From: Morganella morganii | GTDB lineage: Bacteria; Pseudomonadota; Gammaproteobacteria; Enterobacterales; Enterobacteriaceae | Direction of reading: 5' to 3' | Length of the DNA stretch: 64,000 nucleotides | NCBI RefSeq assembly: GCF_003996855.1 | Contig: NZ_NRQY01000002.1 | Span: forward strand, 62,001-126,000 | Shown here: in pieces, positions 36,546 through 44,599 of the stretch | Numbering within the stretch: position 1 is the stretch's first letter | Layout: each line of letters starts with the position of its first letter | Made by a program: the position numbers and the translations under genes | Notes under the pieces: model-generated | Told to the model about the DNA's origin: nothing | What the model saw: the letters and a program-made list of their open reading frames with translations, nothing else | The model's database searches: none

Positions 36546-36596
36546 TAAGCGTCAGCCATTAATACACAGACATACACTGAAAGTGAGAAAAAACTG

Positions 36597-37565
36597 ATGT
36601 CCCGAACTGATTTTCAACTAACAGGTAAACAAGTTCTCCGGATTGAACGTGAAGGTCTGGCGTCACTCGAACAGTATATTAATGATGATTTCGACAAAGC
36701 CTGTGAACTGATATTCCGCTGTGAAGGCAAAGTGATCATTATGGGCATGGGAAAATCCGGTCATATCGGGCACAAAATAGCCGCGACATTTGCCAGTACC
36801 GGCACCCCTTCCTTCTTTGTGCATCCGGGTGAAGCCGCACATGGCGACCTGGGAATGGTCACAAAGAAAGATGTGATTATCGCGATTTCAAACTCCGGTG
36901 AATCCTCTGAAATTCAGGCACTTATTCCTGTTATCAAACGTCAGAATATCCCGCTTATCTGCATGACCGGCAATCCGTGCAGTACCATGGGGAAAGCGGC
37001 GGATATCCATCTGTGTATTAAAGTCCCGCAGGAAGCCTGCCCGCTCGGCCTTGCTCCGACCACCAGCACCACCGCCACGCTGGTGATGGGCGACGCGCTG
37101 GCGATTGCCTTATTACAGGCACGCGGTTTTACCGCAGAAGATTTTGCCCTCTCTCACCCGGGTGGTGCACTCGGCCGCAAACTGCTGTTACTTGTCTCTG
37201 ACCTGATGAACACCGGTGATGATATTCCGCGTGTGCCGAAATCAGCCTCACTGCGTGAAGCACTGGTCGAGATCACCCGCAAGAAACTGGGCATGACAGT
37301 AATTTGTGATGATGACCTGATCATTCAGGGCATTTTCACTGACGGTGATCTGCGCCGGATTTTCGATGCGGGCACTGATCTCAATAATTGCCGGATTGCC
37401 GATGTGATGACCCCCGGAGGAATACGCATCAAAGCCAATACCCTGGCGGTTGAAGCACTGAATTTAATGCAGTCCCGGCATATCACCTCTTTATTAGTCA
37501 CAGAAGGTGATAAACTGCTGGGTGTACTGCATATGCATGACCTGCTCCAGGCCGGGGTGGTATAA
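36597..37565 (+). CDS. kdsD: Arabinose-5-phosphate isomerase KdsD
   Basis: 322 residues. Converts ribulose 5-phosphate to arabinose 5-phosphate for KDO synthesis. SIS domain (about 40-185: GKVIIMGMGKSGHIGHKIAA, HPGEAAHGDLGMV, AISNSGESSEI and the LSHPGGALGRKLL end), then two CBS domains (about 205-322). The residues His and Lys of the SIS active site are present. kdsC follows after 9 bp. Confidence 0.97.
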   Translation: MSRTDFQLTGKQVLRIEREGLASLEQYINDDFDKACELIFRCEGKVIIMGMGKSGHIGHKIAATFASTGTPSFFVHPGEAAHGDLGMVTKKDVIIAISNSGESSEIQALIPVIKRQNIPLICMTGNPCSTMGKAADIHLCIKVPQEACPLGLAPTTSTTATLVMGDALAIALLQARGFTAEDFALSHPGGALGRKLLLLVSDLMNTGDDIPRVPKSASLREALVEITRKKLGMTVICDDDLIIQGIFTDGDLRRIFDAGTDLNNCRIADVMTPGGIRIKANTLAVEALNLMQSRHITSLLVTEGDKLLGVLHMHDLLQAGVV

Positions 37566-37574
37566 GGAGTGACG

Positions 37575-38138
37575 ATGACACAAATTACCACCATTGACAC
37601 CTGCTATGGCCCGATAGCGCAAACAGTTATGGAAAAAGCCGCTAAAATACGGCTTCTTATCTGTGACGTGGACGGCGTGATGTCTGACGGCCTGATTTAT
37701 CAGGGTAACAACGGCGAAGAGCTGAAGGCTTTCAATGTCCGCGACGGCTACGGTATCCGCTGCCTGCTGACCTCCGGGATTGAGGTGGCGATAATTACCG
37801 GTCGTAAAGCCAAATTACTGGAAGATCGTGCCAATACACTCGGAATTACACATCTTTACCAGGGACAGAGCGATAAGCTTTTGGCGTATCGCGAACTATT
37901 AGATAAACTGGCAGTTCGCCCCGGCGAAGTCGCCTATATCGGCGATGACCTGATTGACTGGCCGGTTATGGCAGAGGTCGGTTTATCCGCCGCAGTAGCG
38001 GATGCCCACCCGTTATTGTTACCCGAAGCGGATTATGTTACACAGATTGCAGGCGGCCGGGGAGCTGTCCGCGAATTGTGCGATCTGATTCTGCTGGCAC
38101 AAAATAAGCTGGATGAGGCGAAAGGCCTGTCCGTCTGA
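37575..38138 (+). CDS. kdsC: 3-deoxy-manno-octulosonate-8-phosphatase KdsC
   Basis: 187 residues from the ATG at 37575, with AAGGAG 5 bp upstream. HAD-superfamily C0 phosphatase: nucleophile Asp in LLICDVDGVMSDG, Thr-like motif II in AIITGRKAKLLED, and motif IV in AYIGDDLIDWPVM. Releases phosphate from KDO-8-phosphate. Next to kdsD and upstream of lptC, the conserved order. Confidence 0.97.
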   Translation: MTQITTIDTCYGPIAQTVMEKAAKIRLLICDVDGVMSDGLIYQGNNGEELKAFNVRDGYGIRCLLTSGIEVAIITGRKAKLLEDRANTLGITHLYQGQSDKLLAYRELLDKLAVRPGEVAYIGDDLIDWPVMAEVGLSAAVADAHPLLLPEADYVTQIAGGRGAVRELCDLILLAQNKLDEAKGLSV

Positions 38139-38178
38139 AAAGAATTTCATTGGTTATAGTGGCTTTATCAGGGATCTC

Positions 38179-38760
38179 ATGAGTAAATTTAAGCTTTGGC
38201 TGATCATTATTCTGGCGCTTATCGCCCTCGGTCTGCTCGGCTGGAACCTGTCGGTCTCCCGTTCAGGTGACACCGACGGCAGGATTGTGGAAGACGGTAC
38301 GCCGACGTATAAAACTGAAATGTCCTCAACCCTGGCTTACGAGCCGACGGGACTGCTGGCGTACAAGCTGAATGCGGATGATGTACAGAACTTTGCTCAG
38401 GAAAAAGTAACATGGTTTACTAATCCGGTGCTGACCACTTACTACCCTGATAAAACCGCCACCTGGACGATTCGTTCAAAGCGGGCCAAATTAACCAATG
38501 ACCGAATATTATATTTATACGGTGATGTGCAGGTTGACAGCCTGACCACCGATACGCAACTCAGGCAGATCACTACGGAAAACGCCGAAGTCAATCTGAC
38601 AACCCAGGATGTGAGTTCTGACGATAAAGTCACCATCACGGGAACAGGACTGCGTTCCGTCGGATTGCAGATGCGGGGTAATTTACGCAATCGTAATGCG
38701 GAACTGATCAAAGATGTGCAGACTTACTATGAGATCCCAAATGAAAGCAAACATCCTTAA
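38179..38760 (+). CDS. lptC: LPS export system protein LptC
   Basis: 193 residues. The start at 38179 gives MSKFKLWLIIILALIALGLL, the single membrane anchor; upstream open codons overlap kdsC. Periplasmic beta-jellyroll with YEPTGLLAYKLNADDVQNFA and GDVQVDSLTTDTQLRQITTE. Links the LptB2FG transporter to LptA. lptA begins 20 bp before its end. Confidence 0.96.
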   Translation: MSKFKLWLIIILALIALGLLGWNLSVSRSGDTDGRIVEDGTPTYKTEMSSTLAYEPTGLLAYKLNADDVQNFAQEKVTWFTNPVLTTYYPDKTATWTIRSKRAKLTNDRILYLYGDVQVDSLTTDTQLRQITTENAEVNLTTQDVSSDDKVTITGTGLRSVGLQMRGNLRNRNAELIKDVQTYYEIPNESKHP

Positions 38761-39277
38761 TACTCTGATTGCAACAGCTATTCTGGCAGTCAGTGTCTCT
38801 GCTTTGGCGTTAAAGGAAGATACCCAACAGCCGGTGACGGTAACATCATTAAAGCAAGCCCTTGATTTAGAAAAAAATATCACAACATTTACTGATAGTG
38901 TTGTGGTAAAACAGGGAACAATTGATGTCCGCGCTGACAAAGTGGTAGTCACCCGTCCGGGCGGAGATTCCAATAAAATGGTGATCGAGGCATTCGGTAA
39001 CCCGGTGACGTTCTACCAGATGCAGGATAACGGCAAGCCAATCAAAGGACGCGGCAGCAAACTGCGTTATGAAATGGCAAATGAACTGGTCACGCTGACC
39101 GGCAATGCCTATCTGGAACAGCTGGACAGTAATATCACGGGTGACAAAATTACCTATGTGGTGCCGACACAGCAAATGCAGGCATTCAGTGACAAAGGTA
39201 AGCAGGTGACTACCGTGCTGCTGCCGTCACAGATTCAGGAAAAAGGCCCGGCGGCAAACGGCCAGAAAGGTAAGTAA
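38741..39277 (+). CDS. lptA: LPS transport periplasmic protein LptA
   Basis: 178 residues with a signal peptide MKANILNTLIATAILAVSVS ending ALA. OstA-type beta-jellyroll (ITTFTDSVVVKQGTIDVRAD, GKPIKGRGSKLRYEMANELV, ITGDKITYVVPTQQMQAFS). Forms the periplasmic bridge that carries LPS to LptDE. It overlaps lptC by 20 bp, so translation is probably coupled, and lptB follows after 6 bp. Confidence 0.97.
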   Translation: MKANILNTLIATAILAVSVSALALKEDTQQPVTVTSLKQALDLEKNITTFTDSVVVKQGTIDVRADKVVVTRPGGDSNKMVIEAFGNPVTFYQMQDNGKPIKGRGSKLRYEMANELVTLTGNAYLEQLDSNITGDKITYVVPTQQMQAFSDKGKQVTTVLLPSQIQEKGPAANGQKGK

Positions 39278-39283
39278 CGATTT

Positions 39284-40009
39284 ATGGCAAAATTAATTGC
39301 AAGCAAATTAGCCAAAGCCTACAAAGGGCGCAAGGTCGTCGAAGATGTGACGCTCGAAGTCAGTTCCGGTGAAATCGTCGGGCTGCTCGGCCCGAACGGT
39401 GCCGGGAAAACCACCACTTTCTATATGGTGGTGGGTATTGTTCCCCGTGATGCCGGTAATATCTGCATTGATGATGAAGATATTTCCCTGCTGCCACTGC
39501 ACGAACGCGCCCGCAAAGGTATCGGCTATCTGCCTCAGGAAGCCTCCATTTTCCGTCGCCTGACGGTATGGCAGAACCTGATGGCGGTGCTTGAAATCCG
39601 TAAAGATCTGAACAATGATGAACGCCGGATGCGGGCGGAAGAGCTGATGGAAGAGTTCCATATCAGCCATCTGCGCGATAACCTGGGACAGTCGCTGTCC
39701 GGGGGGGAACGCCGCCGTGTGGAAATTGCCCGCGCACTGGCCGCCAACCCGAAATTTATCCTGCTGGATGAACCGTTTGCCGGTGTTGACCCGATTTCCG
39801 TTATTGATATTAAAAAGATTATTCAGCACCTCCGTGATTACGGACTCGGCGTCCTGATCACTGACCACAACGTCCGCGAAACGCTGGATGTCTGTGAACG
39901 GGCTTATATTGTCAGTCAGGGTCATATGATTGCCCACGGCAGCCCGGAATCCATTCTGAATAATGAGCAGGTTAAACGTGTTTATTTAGGCGAAGGTTTC
40001 CGCCTGTAA
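39284..40009 (+). CDS. lptB: LPS export ABC transporter ATP-binding protein LptB
   Basis: 241 residues. Walker [17 protein letters not shown] near residue 36, Q-loop [11 protein letters not shown], signature [17 protein letters not shown] near 138, Walker [17 protein letters not shown] near 160 and switch His in [11 protein letters not shown]. Powers LPS extraction from the inner membrane. Confidence 0.98.
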   Translation: MAKLIASKLAKAYKGRKVVEDVTLEVSSGEIVGLLGPNGAGKTTTFYMVVGIVPRDAGNICIDDEDISLLPLHERARKGIGYLPQEASIFRRLTVWQNLMAVLEIRKDLNNDERRMRAEELMEEFHISHLRDNLGQSLSGGERRRVEIARALAANPKFILLDEPFAGVDPISVIDIKKIIQHLRDYGLGVLITDHNVRETLDVCERAYIVSQGHMIAHGSPESILNNEQVKRVYLGEGFRL

Positions 40010-40033
40010 AGCCGTAAGGAGCCCGTGTCCGTA

Positions 40034-41470
40034 ATGAAGCAGAGTCTGCAACTTAAACTCAGCCAGCAACTGGCGATGACGCCACAACTCCAGCAGGCTA
40101 TCCGTTTGTTGCAGCTTTCCACGCTTGAACTCCAGCAGGAGATCCGCGAGGCACTGGAATCTAACCCGTTGCTGGAACTTGATGATAACCATCAGGAAAT
40201 TGACACGCCGGCTGAATCTGAACCACAGAAAGAGCTGGACAGCGCCGAGGCTCTCGAACAAACCGCCATGCCGGATGATCTGCCGCTGGATGCGCAGTGG
40301 GAAGAAATCTACACCGCCGGTACGCCATCCGGCACCGGCAATGATTACGGCGACGATGAACTGCCGCTCTATCAGGGCGAAACCACCGAAACGTTACAGG
40401 ATTATCTGATCTGGCAGGCCCGCCTCACTCCCTTTACTGAAACCGACGCCGCGATTGCCTTCTCAATCATTGATGCAATTGATGAAACCGGCTATCTGAC
40501 CGTTTCTGTTGATGATATCCGCCTCAGTACCGGTGACGATGAAGTCACTACCGAAGATGTGGAAGCCGTACTCAAACGCATCCAGCGTTTTGATCCGGTG
40601 GGTGTGGGCGCCCGCGACCTGCGGGAGTGTCTGATGGTCCAGCTGAAAATTCTGCCGCCTGAGACCCCGAGCCTGAAAGAAGCGCTTGCTATCACCGATC
40701 AGCATCTGGCATTGCTGGGGAACCGTGATTTCCGTACCCTGGGCCGGGTAACAAAACTGAAAGAAGACGCGCTGAAATCCGCCATAGATCTGATTCAGTC
40801 GCTGGAACCGCGTCCCGGCCTGGTAGTCAACACCGGAGAATCAGAGTATGTTATTCCAGACGTCCTCGTGAAAAAACACGGCGAACGCTGGACAGTGGAA
40901 CTTAATTCCGACAGCATTCCCCGCCTGCGGGTCAATAATCACTATGCCGCGATGGGATCGCGGACCCGCAGTGAGAGCGACAGCCAGTTTATCCGTAATA
41001 ATTTGCAGGAAGCAAAGTGGCTCATTAAAAGTCTGGAAAGCCGGAATGATACTCTGCTCAGAGTTTCGACCTGTATTGTGGAAGAACAGCAGGCCTTCTT
41101 TGAACAGGGCGAAGAATATATGAAGCCCATGGTGCTGGCTGATATCGCATTGCGGGTTGATATGCATGAATCAACCATTTCCCGGGTCACAACGCAGAAA
41201 TTCCTGCACAGTCCCCGTGGGATCTTTGAACTGAAGTACTTTTTCTCCAGCCACGTCAGCACAGACAGCGGGGGCGAAGCGTCCTCCACAGCTATCCGTG
41301 CACTGGTGAAAAAACTGGTTGCCGCCGAGAACCCGGCGAAACCACTCAGCGACAGTAAACTGACCGATATGCTTGCCGAACAGGGCATTCAGGTGGCCAG
41401 ACGCACTGTCGCGAAATATCGCGAGTCGTTATCCATCCCGCCATCAAATCAGCGTAAGCAGCTGATTTGA
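40034..41470 (+). CDS. rpoN: RNA polymerase sigma-54 factor RpoN
   Basis: 478 residues from the ATG at 40034, matching the E. coli start ([20 protein letters not shown]); a GTG at 40025 in frame is closer to the AAGGAG site and could be used. Region I is glutamine- and leucine-rich ([19 protein letters not shown]), region II is acidic, and region III contains the core-binding domain, the helix-turn-helix and the RpoN box [10 protein letters not shown] near the C-terminus. Directs transcription at nitrogen-related and other -24/-12 promoters. It follows lptB, the conserved location. Confidence 0.98.
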   Translation: MKQSLQLKLSQQLAMTPQLQQAIRLLQLSTLELQQEIREALESNPLLELDDNHQEIDTPAESEPQKELDSAEALEQTAMPDDLPLDAQWEEIYTAGTPSGTGNDYGDDELPLYQGETTETLQDYLIWQARLTPFTETDAAIAFSIIDAIDETGYLTVSVDDIRLSTGDDEVTTEDVEAVLKRIQRFDPVGVGARDLRECLMVQLKILPPETPSLKEALAITDQHLALLGNRDFRTLGRVTKLKEDALKSAIDLIQSLEPRPGLVVNTGESEYVIPDVLVKKHGERWTVELNSDSIPRLRVNNHYAAMGSRTRSESDSQFIRNNLQEAKWLIKSLESRNDTLLRVSTCIVEEQQAFFEQGEEYMKPMVLADIALRVDMHESTISRVTTQKFLHSPRGIFELKYFFSSHVSTDSGGEASSTAIRALVKKLVAAENPAKPLSDSKLTDMLAEQGIQVARRTVAKYRESLSIPPSNQRKQLI

Positions 41471-41493
41471 TACATATTGAGAAGGAAGACACT

Positions 41494-41781
41494 ATGGAAT
41501 TACAAATTACCGGCCACAACGTTGAAATTACAGATGCTTTACGTGAGACTGTGACAGCCAAGTGTAAGAAACTGGAGCAGTTTTTCGATAAAATCAACGG
41601 CATTCAGGTGATCCTTAAGGTTGAGAAAGTCAGTAAAATTGCGGAAGCAACGGCTCAGGTAAATGGTGCGGATCTTCACGCCTCAGCGGAAAAAGAGGAT
41701 ATGTACGCGGCAATTGATGAGATGGCCGAAAAACTCGGCCGTCAGTTGTCCAAACACAAAGAAAAACTGAGAAACCGGTAA
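41494..41781 (+). CDS. hpf: Ribosome hibernation-promoting factor Hpf (short form)
   Basis: 95 residues, the short gammaproteobacterial form. The start at 41494 has AAGGAAG upstream. Begins MELQITGHNVEITDALRETV and includes VNGADLHASAEKEDMYAAID. Binds the 30S decoding region and promotes 100S ribosome dimers with Rmf. Confidence 0.97.
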   Translation: MELQITGHNVEITDALRETVTAKCKKLEQFFDKINGIQVILKVEKVSKIAEATAQVNGADLHASAEKEDMYAAIDEMAEKLGRQLSKHKEKLRNR

Positions 41782-41900
41782 ATTTTCGGCATCCGGGTAT
41801 ATGACTGAATTAACAGTCTGAATTTTCTCAGGAAAAAGCAGTGCTCTGATCCCGGTTACCATGGTGGTTGCCGGGATTCTGATCCTAAGTGAACAATGAA

Positions 41901-42368
41901 ATGAATAACGAAGCAAATTTGTCCCTGAGCGATGTACTGAGTATCAGCTGTACGCGCAATAATATTCACTGTACCAGCAAGAAGCGCGCGCTGGAGATTA
42001 TCAGTGAACTGGCTGCCACCGCACTGGCGCTGCCGGAAAACACGCTGTTTGAGGCACTCCTTACACGGGAAAAAGTCGGGACAACCGGTATCGGTGGCGG
42101 GATTGCCATCCCTCACGGAAAACTGGACAAAAGCGAGGCACAAACCGCCTGCGGCGTATTTTTACATCTGGAGCAACCTATCGCATTTGATGCGATCGAT
42201 AATCAGAATGTGGATATTCTGTTTGCTTTATTTGTTCCGTCTGATCAGTGTCAGACGCATTTACACACACTGTCGTTAGTGGCAAAAAAACTGGCTGACA
42301 AAGCGCTCTGCCGCCGGTTGCGCCAGGCGCAAAGCGATGAAGAGCTGTACAGTATCATAACAGAATGA
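41901..42368 (+). CDS. ptsN: PTS IIA-like nitrogen regulatory protein PtsN
   Basis: 155 residues from the ATG at 41901 (a GTG at 41889 is also in frame; neither has a strong ribosome site). EIIA-Ntr domain with the phosphorylated His in GGGIAIPHGKLDKSEA near residue 70 and DNQNVDILFALFVPSDQCQTHLHTLSLVAK-type text. Ends before the C-terminal extension seen in E. coli. Regulates K+ transport and other targets according to its phosphorylation by Npr. Confidence 0.95.
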   Translation: MNNEANLSLSDVLSISCTRNNIHCTSKKRALEIISELAATALALPENTLFEALLTREKVGTTGIGGGIAIPHGKLDKSEAQTACGVFLHLEQPIAFDAIDNQNVDILFALFVPSDQCQTHLHTLSLVAKKLADKALCRRLRQAQSDEELYSIITE

Positions 42369-42437
42369 TGATACCCGGCTGACGACAACGGATAATGGCG
42401 TAGTGCCATTGAAAGAGAAACGATAGGGAGTCCCCTC

Positions 42438-43289
42438 ATGGTGCTGATGATTGTCAGCGGCCGCTCTGGTTCGGGTAAGTCTGTTGCCCTGCGGGCGCTG
42501 GAAGATATGGGTTTCTACTGCGTTGATAACCTGCCGGTCACTCTTCTGCCGGAGCTTGCTGCCACCCTGGCAACACGCGATATCTCTGCCGCAGTGAGTA
42601 TTGACGTCCGCAATATGCCGGAGTCCCCGGAAGTCTTTGAGGAAGCCCTGACCAGATTACCGGCCAGTTTCTCACCACAACTGCTGTTCCTGGATGCGGA
42701 TCGCAATACCCTGATCCGCCGTTACAGCGATACCCGCCGTCTGCATCCCCTTTCCAGCAAAAATCTCTCTCTGGAAAGTGCCATTGATGAGGAGAGCGAT
42801 CTGCTGGAACCCCTGCGTTCCCGTGCTGATCTGATCATCGATACCTCTGAGATGTCGGTGCATGAACTGGCAGAGATGCTGAGAACCCGTCTGCTCGGCA
42901 AACGCGAACGCGAGCTGACCATGGTGTTCGAATCTTTCGGGTTTAAACACGGTATTCCTATCGATGCGGATTATGTGTTTGATGTCCGTTTCCTGCCGAA
43001 CCCCCACTGGGACCCGAAACTGCGTCCGATGACCGGTCTGGATAAGCCCGTGGCCGCATTCCTCGACCGCCACACCGAAGTGCATAACTTTATTTACCAG
43101 ACCCGCAGTTATCTGGAACTGTGGCTGCCGATGCTGGAAACCAATAACCGCAGTTACCTGACCGTCGCTATCGGCTGTACCGGCGGGAAACACCGTTCTG
43201 TCTATGTGGCGGAACAGCTGGCGGATTACTTCCGTTCACGCGGCAAAAACGTGCAGTCGCGCCACCGGACGCTTGAAAAACGGAAATAA
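42438..43289 (+). CDS. rapZ: RNase adapter protein RapZ
   Basis: 283 residues, nearly identical to E. coli RapZ by eye. Walker A is [20 protein letters not shown] at the N-terminus; [30 protein letters not shown] and [16 protein letters not shown] are hallmarks; the basic C-terminal tail [10 protein letters not shown] binds RNA. It guides RNase E to the GlmZ sRNA to set glucosamine-6-phosphate synthase levels. It lies between ptsN and npr, as usual. Confidence 0.98.
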   Translation: MVLMIVSGRSGSGKSVALRALEDMGFYCVDNLPVTLLPELAATLATRDISAAVSIDVRNMPESPEVFEEALTRLPASFSPQLLFLDADRNTLIRRYSDTRRLHPLSSKNLSLESAIDEESDLLEPLRSRADLIIDTSEMSVHELAEMLRTRLLGKRERELTMVFESFGFKHGIPIDADYVFDVRFLPNPHWDPKLRPMTGLDKPVAAFLDRHTEVHNFIYQTRSYLELWLPMLETNNRSYLTVAIGCTGGKHRSVYVAEQLADYFRSRGKNVQSRHRTLEKRK

Positions 43290-43292
43290 CCC

Positions 43293-43565
43293 ATGACTAT
43301 CCGTTGTCAGGTTGAAATCAAAAACCGGCTCGGGCTGCATGCCCGGCCGGCCATGAAACTGTTTGAACTGATCCGGACCTTCCGGTCAACGGTGATATTT
43401 CGCAATACACAAAATGAAGAAGCCCGGGCAGACAGTGTGCTTGCTATGCTGATGCTGGATTCCGAACAGGGCAGTTTTATTGAAGTAGAAGCAACAGGGC
43501 CTGATGAAAATACCGCTATTGAGGCAATTATTTCCCTTTTTGATTCAGGTTTTGATGAAGATTAG
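43293..43565 (+). CDS. npr: Phosphocarrier protein NPr (PtsO)
   Basis: 90 residues. HPr-like fold with the phosphorylated His in [13 protein letters not shown] near residue 16. Transfers phosphate from PtsP to PtsN. Its ATG is 3 bp after the rapZ stop. Confidence 0.96.
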   Translation: MTIRCQVEIKNRLGLHARPAMKLFELIRTFRSTVIFRNTQNEEARADSVLAMLMLDSEQGSFIEVEATGPDENTAIEAIISLFDSGFDED

Positions 43566-43694
43566 TTATACTAAACGAAATATTTTACTTAAAGAAAACT
43601 GATACGCTGTTTCGTTCACGCAGCCCGGCGGTTCGTGATCCTGATCTCTTTCCTTTCGGGGGAGAACAGCCTACTATCAGATTAATTATCAAAT

Positions 43695-43731
43695 GAGCAC
43701 CCCCCTCCTTCTGGTGTGGGGGTGTTCTTTT
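43695..43731 (+). terminator. Strong terminator after npr
   Basis: GAGCACCCCC pairs with GGGGGTGTTC (43695-43704 with 43718-43727, one G-U pair), then TTTT. It ends the yrbG-npr run. The 130 bp between npr and this hairpin contain further G/C-rich inverted segments and could yield a 3'-UTR RNA. Confidence 0.85.
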
Positions 43732-43757
43732 GTATTGGAAATGATTTGGAGTGTGGT

Positions 43758-44168
43758 ATGAAAAAGCCCAATATAATTATTAATGGACTGGACGCGGAGC
43801 GTCTGGATATGCTGCTGGAACAGCCGGCTTATGCTGACAGTCCGGTTGCCGAAGCCCTGAATGACGAGTTAGATCGCGCGGAAATCCTGCCGCCGGCAGA
43901 AATGCCTGCCACGGTCGTGACAATGAACAGCCGCATCCGCTTTGCGGATTTATCAAGCGGGAAAGAGAGTATCCGCACCCTGGTGTATCCGGCGTCGCTG
44001 AAAGACAGTGCCGAGCAGCTGTCTGTGATGGCACCGCTGGGAGCTGCGTTACTCGGGCTTTCTGTCGGTGATGATATCTCATGGGAACTGCCGAACGGCG
44101 AAGCAACACGCGTAAAAGTATTAGAAATTATCTATCAGCCTGAAGCAGCCGGTGAGTTACACCGTTAA
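43758..44168 (+). CDS. rnk: Nucleoside diphosphate kinase regulator Rnk
   Basis: 136 residues, the E. coli length; the start at 43758 ([20 protein letters not shown]) replaces a longer open frame that overlaps the terminator. GreA-like C-terminal fold with [20 protein letters not shown] and [12 protein letters not shown]. Binds RNA polymerase and, in E. coli, affects Ndk levels. It stands alone in its transcription unit, after the npr terminator. Confidence 0.93.
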   Translation: MKKPNIIINGLDAERLDMLLEQPAYADSPVAEALNDELDRAEILPPAEMPATVVTMNSRIRFADLSSGKESIRTLVYPASLKDSAEQLSVMAPLGAALLGLSVGDDISWELPNGEATRVKVLEIIYQPEAAGELHR

Positions 44169-44291
44169 CCCGCTTTAAGCCGGCTCTGCGTCCGTTTCAG
44201 TCAATCTGCGGGCGCAGCTTCCTCAGAGGTTCCTTTTTCCGCACATTTACTGCATGATGGTGTTTCTCTGATTTTCTGACGGAACCAGATC

Positions 44292-44417
44292 ATGGCGGTC
44301 TATTCTCTTGCATCTTTATTTGGTATGAGCGGAGCCGGCAGCGGACTCCCGGTAATTTTTGGTTTTGAGCAGCAACTGTTATTGCTGTGTCAGGGATTAA
44401 CCCTGCTTGCTGTCTGA
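44292..44417 (+). CDS. Possible 41-residue small protein (unknown)
   Basis: ATG to TGA encoding MAVYSLASLFGMSGAGSGLP followed by a mostly hydrophobic tail (VIFGFEQQLLLLCQGLTLLAV). No strong ribosome site: the upstream bases are CGGAACCAGATC, with GGAA 7 bp from the ATG. It lies alone between rnk and a very strong terminator at 44445, in an otherwise empty 430-bp stretch. It could be a small membrane protein, a leader ORF or chance. I do not recognise it. Confidence 0.3.
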   Translation: MAVYSLASLFGMSGAGSGLPVIFGFEQQLLLLCQGLTLLAV

Positions 44418-44444
44418 ATATTATCCGCACAACACAATTTAACT

Positions 44445-44478
44445 ATGCCGCAGCGGCTGTTCCCGCTGCGGCATTTTT
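44445..44478 (+). terminator. Strong terminator upstream of the iron-uptake genes
   Basis: Perfect 11-bp stem TGCCGCAGCGG (44446-44456) with CCGCTGCGGCA (44463-44473), a 6-nt loop and T5. It closes either the rnk transcript or a separate short transcript over 44170-44480. Confidence 0.92.
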
Positions 44479-44502
44479 ATTTCGGCCCCGCCTTTCACCA
44501 TG

Positions 44503-44550
44503 GATAATTATCACAAAAAATTATTGCGCATAGTAATTATTATCAATATT
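44503..44550 (+). promoter_or_regulatory. Candidate Fur-binding region
   Basis: GATAATTATC at 44503-44512 and TAGTAATTATTATCAATATT at 44531-44550 resemble the GATAAT-type repeats of Fur boxes. They lie 50-100 bp before an iron-uptake receptor gene, where iron repression is expected. Pattern match only. Confidence 0.5.
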
Positions 44551-44599
44551 ATTCCATTTTTATTTTGGCTGTTTATTCTTCTGATATTGAGACTCACAC

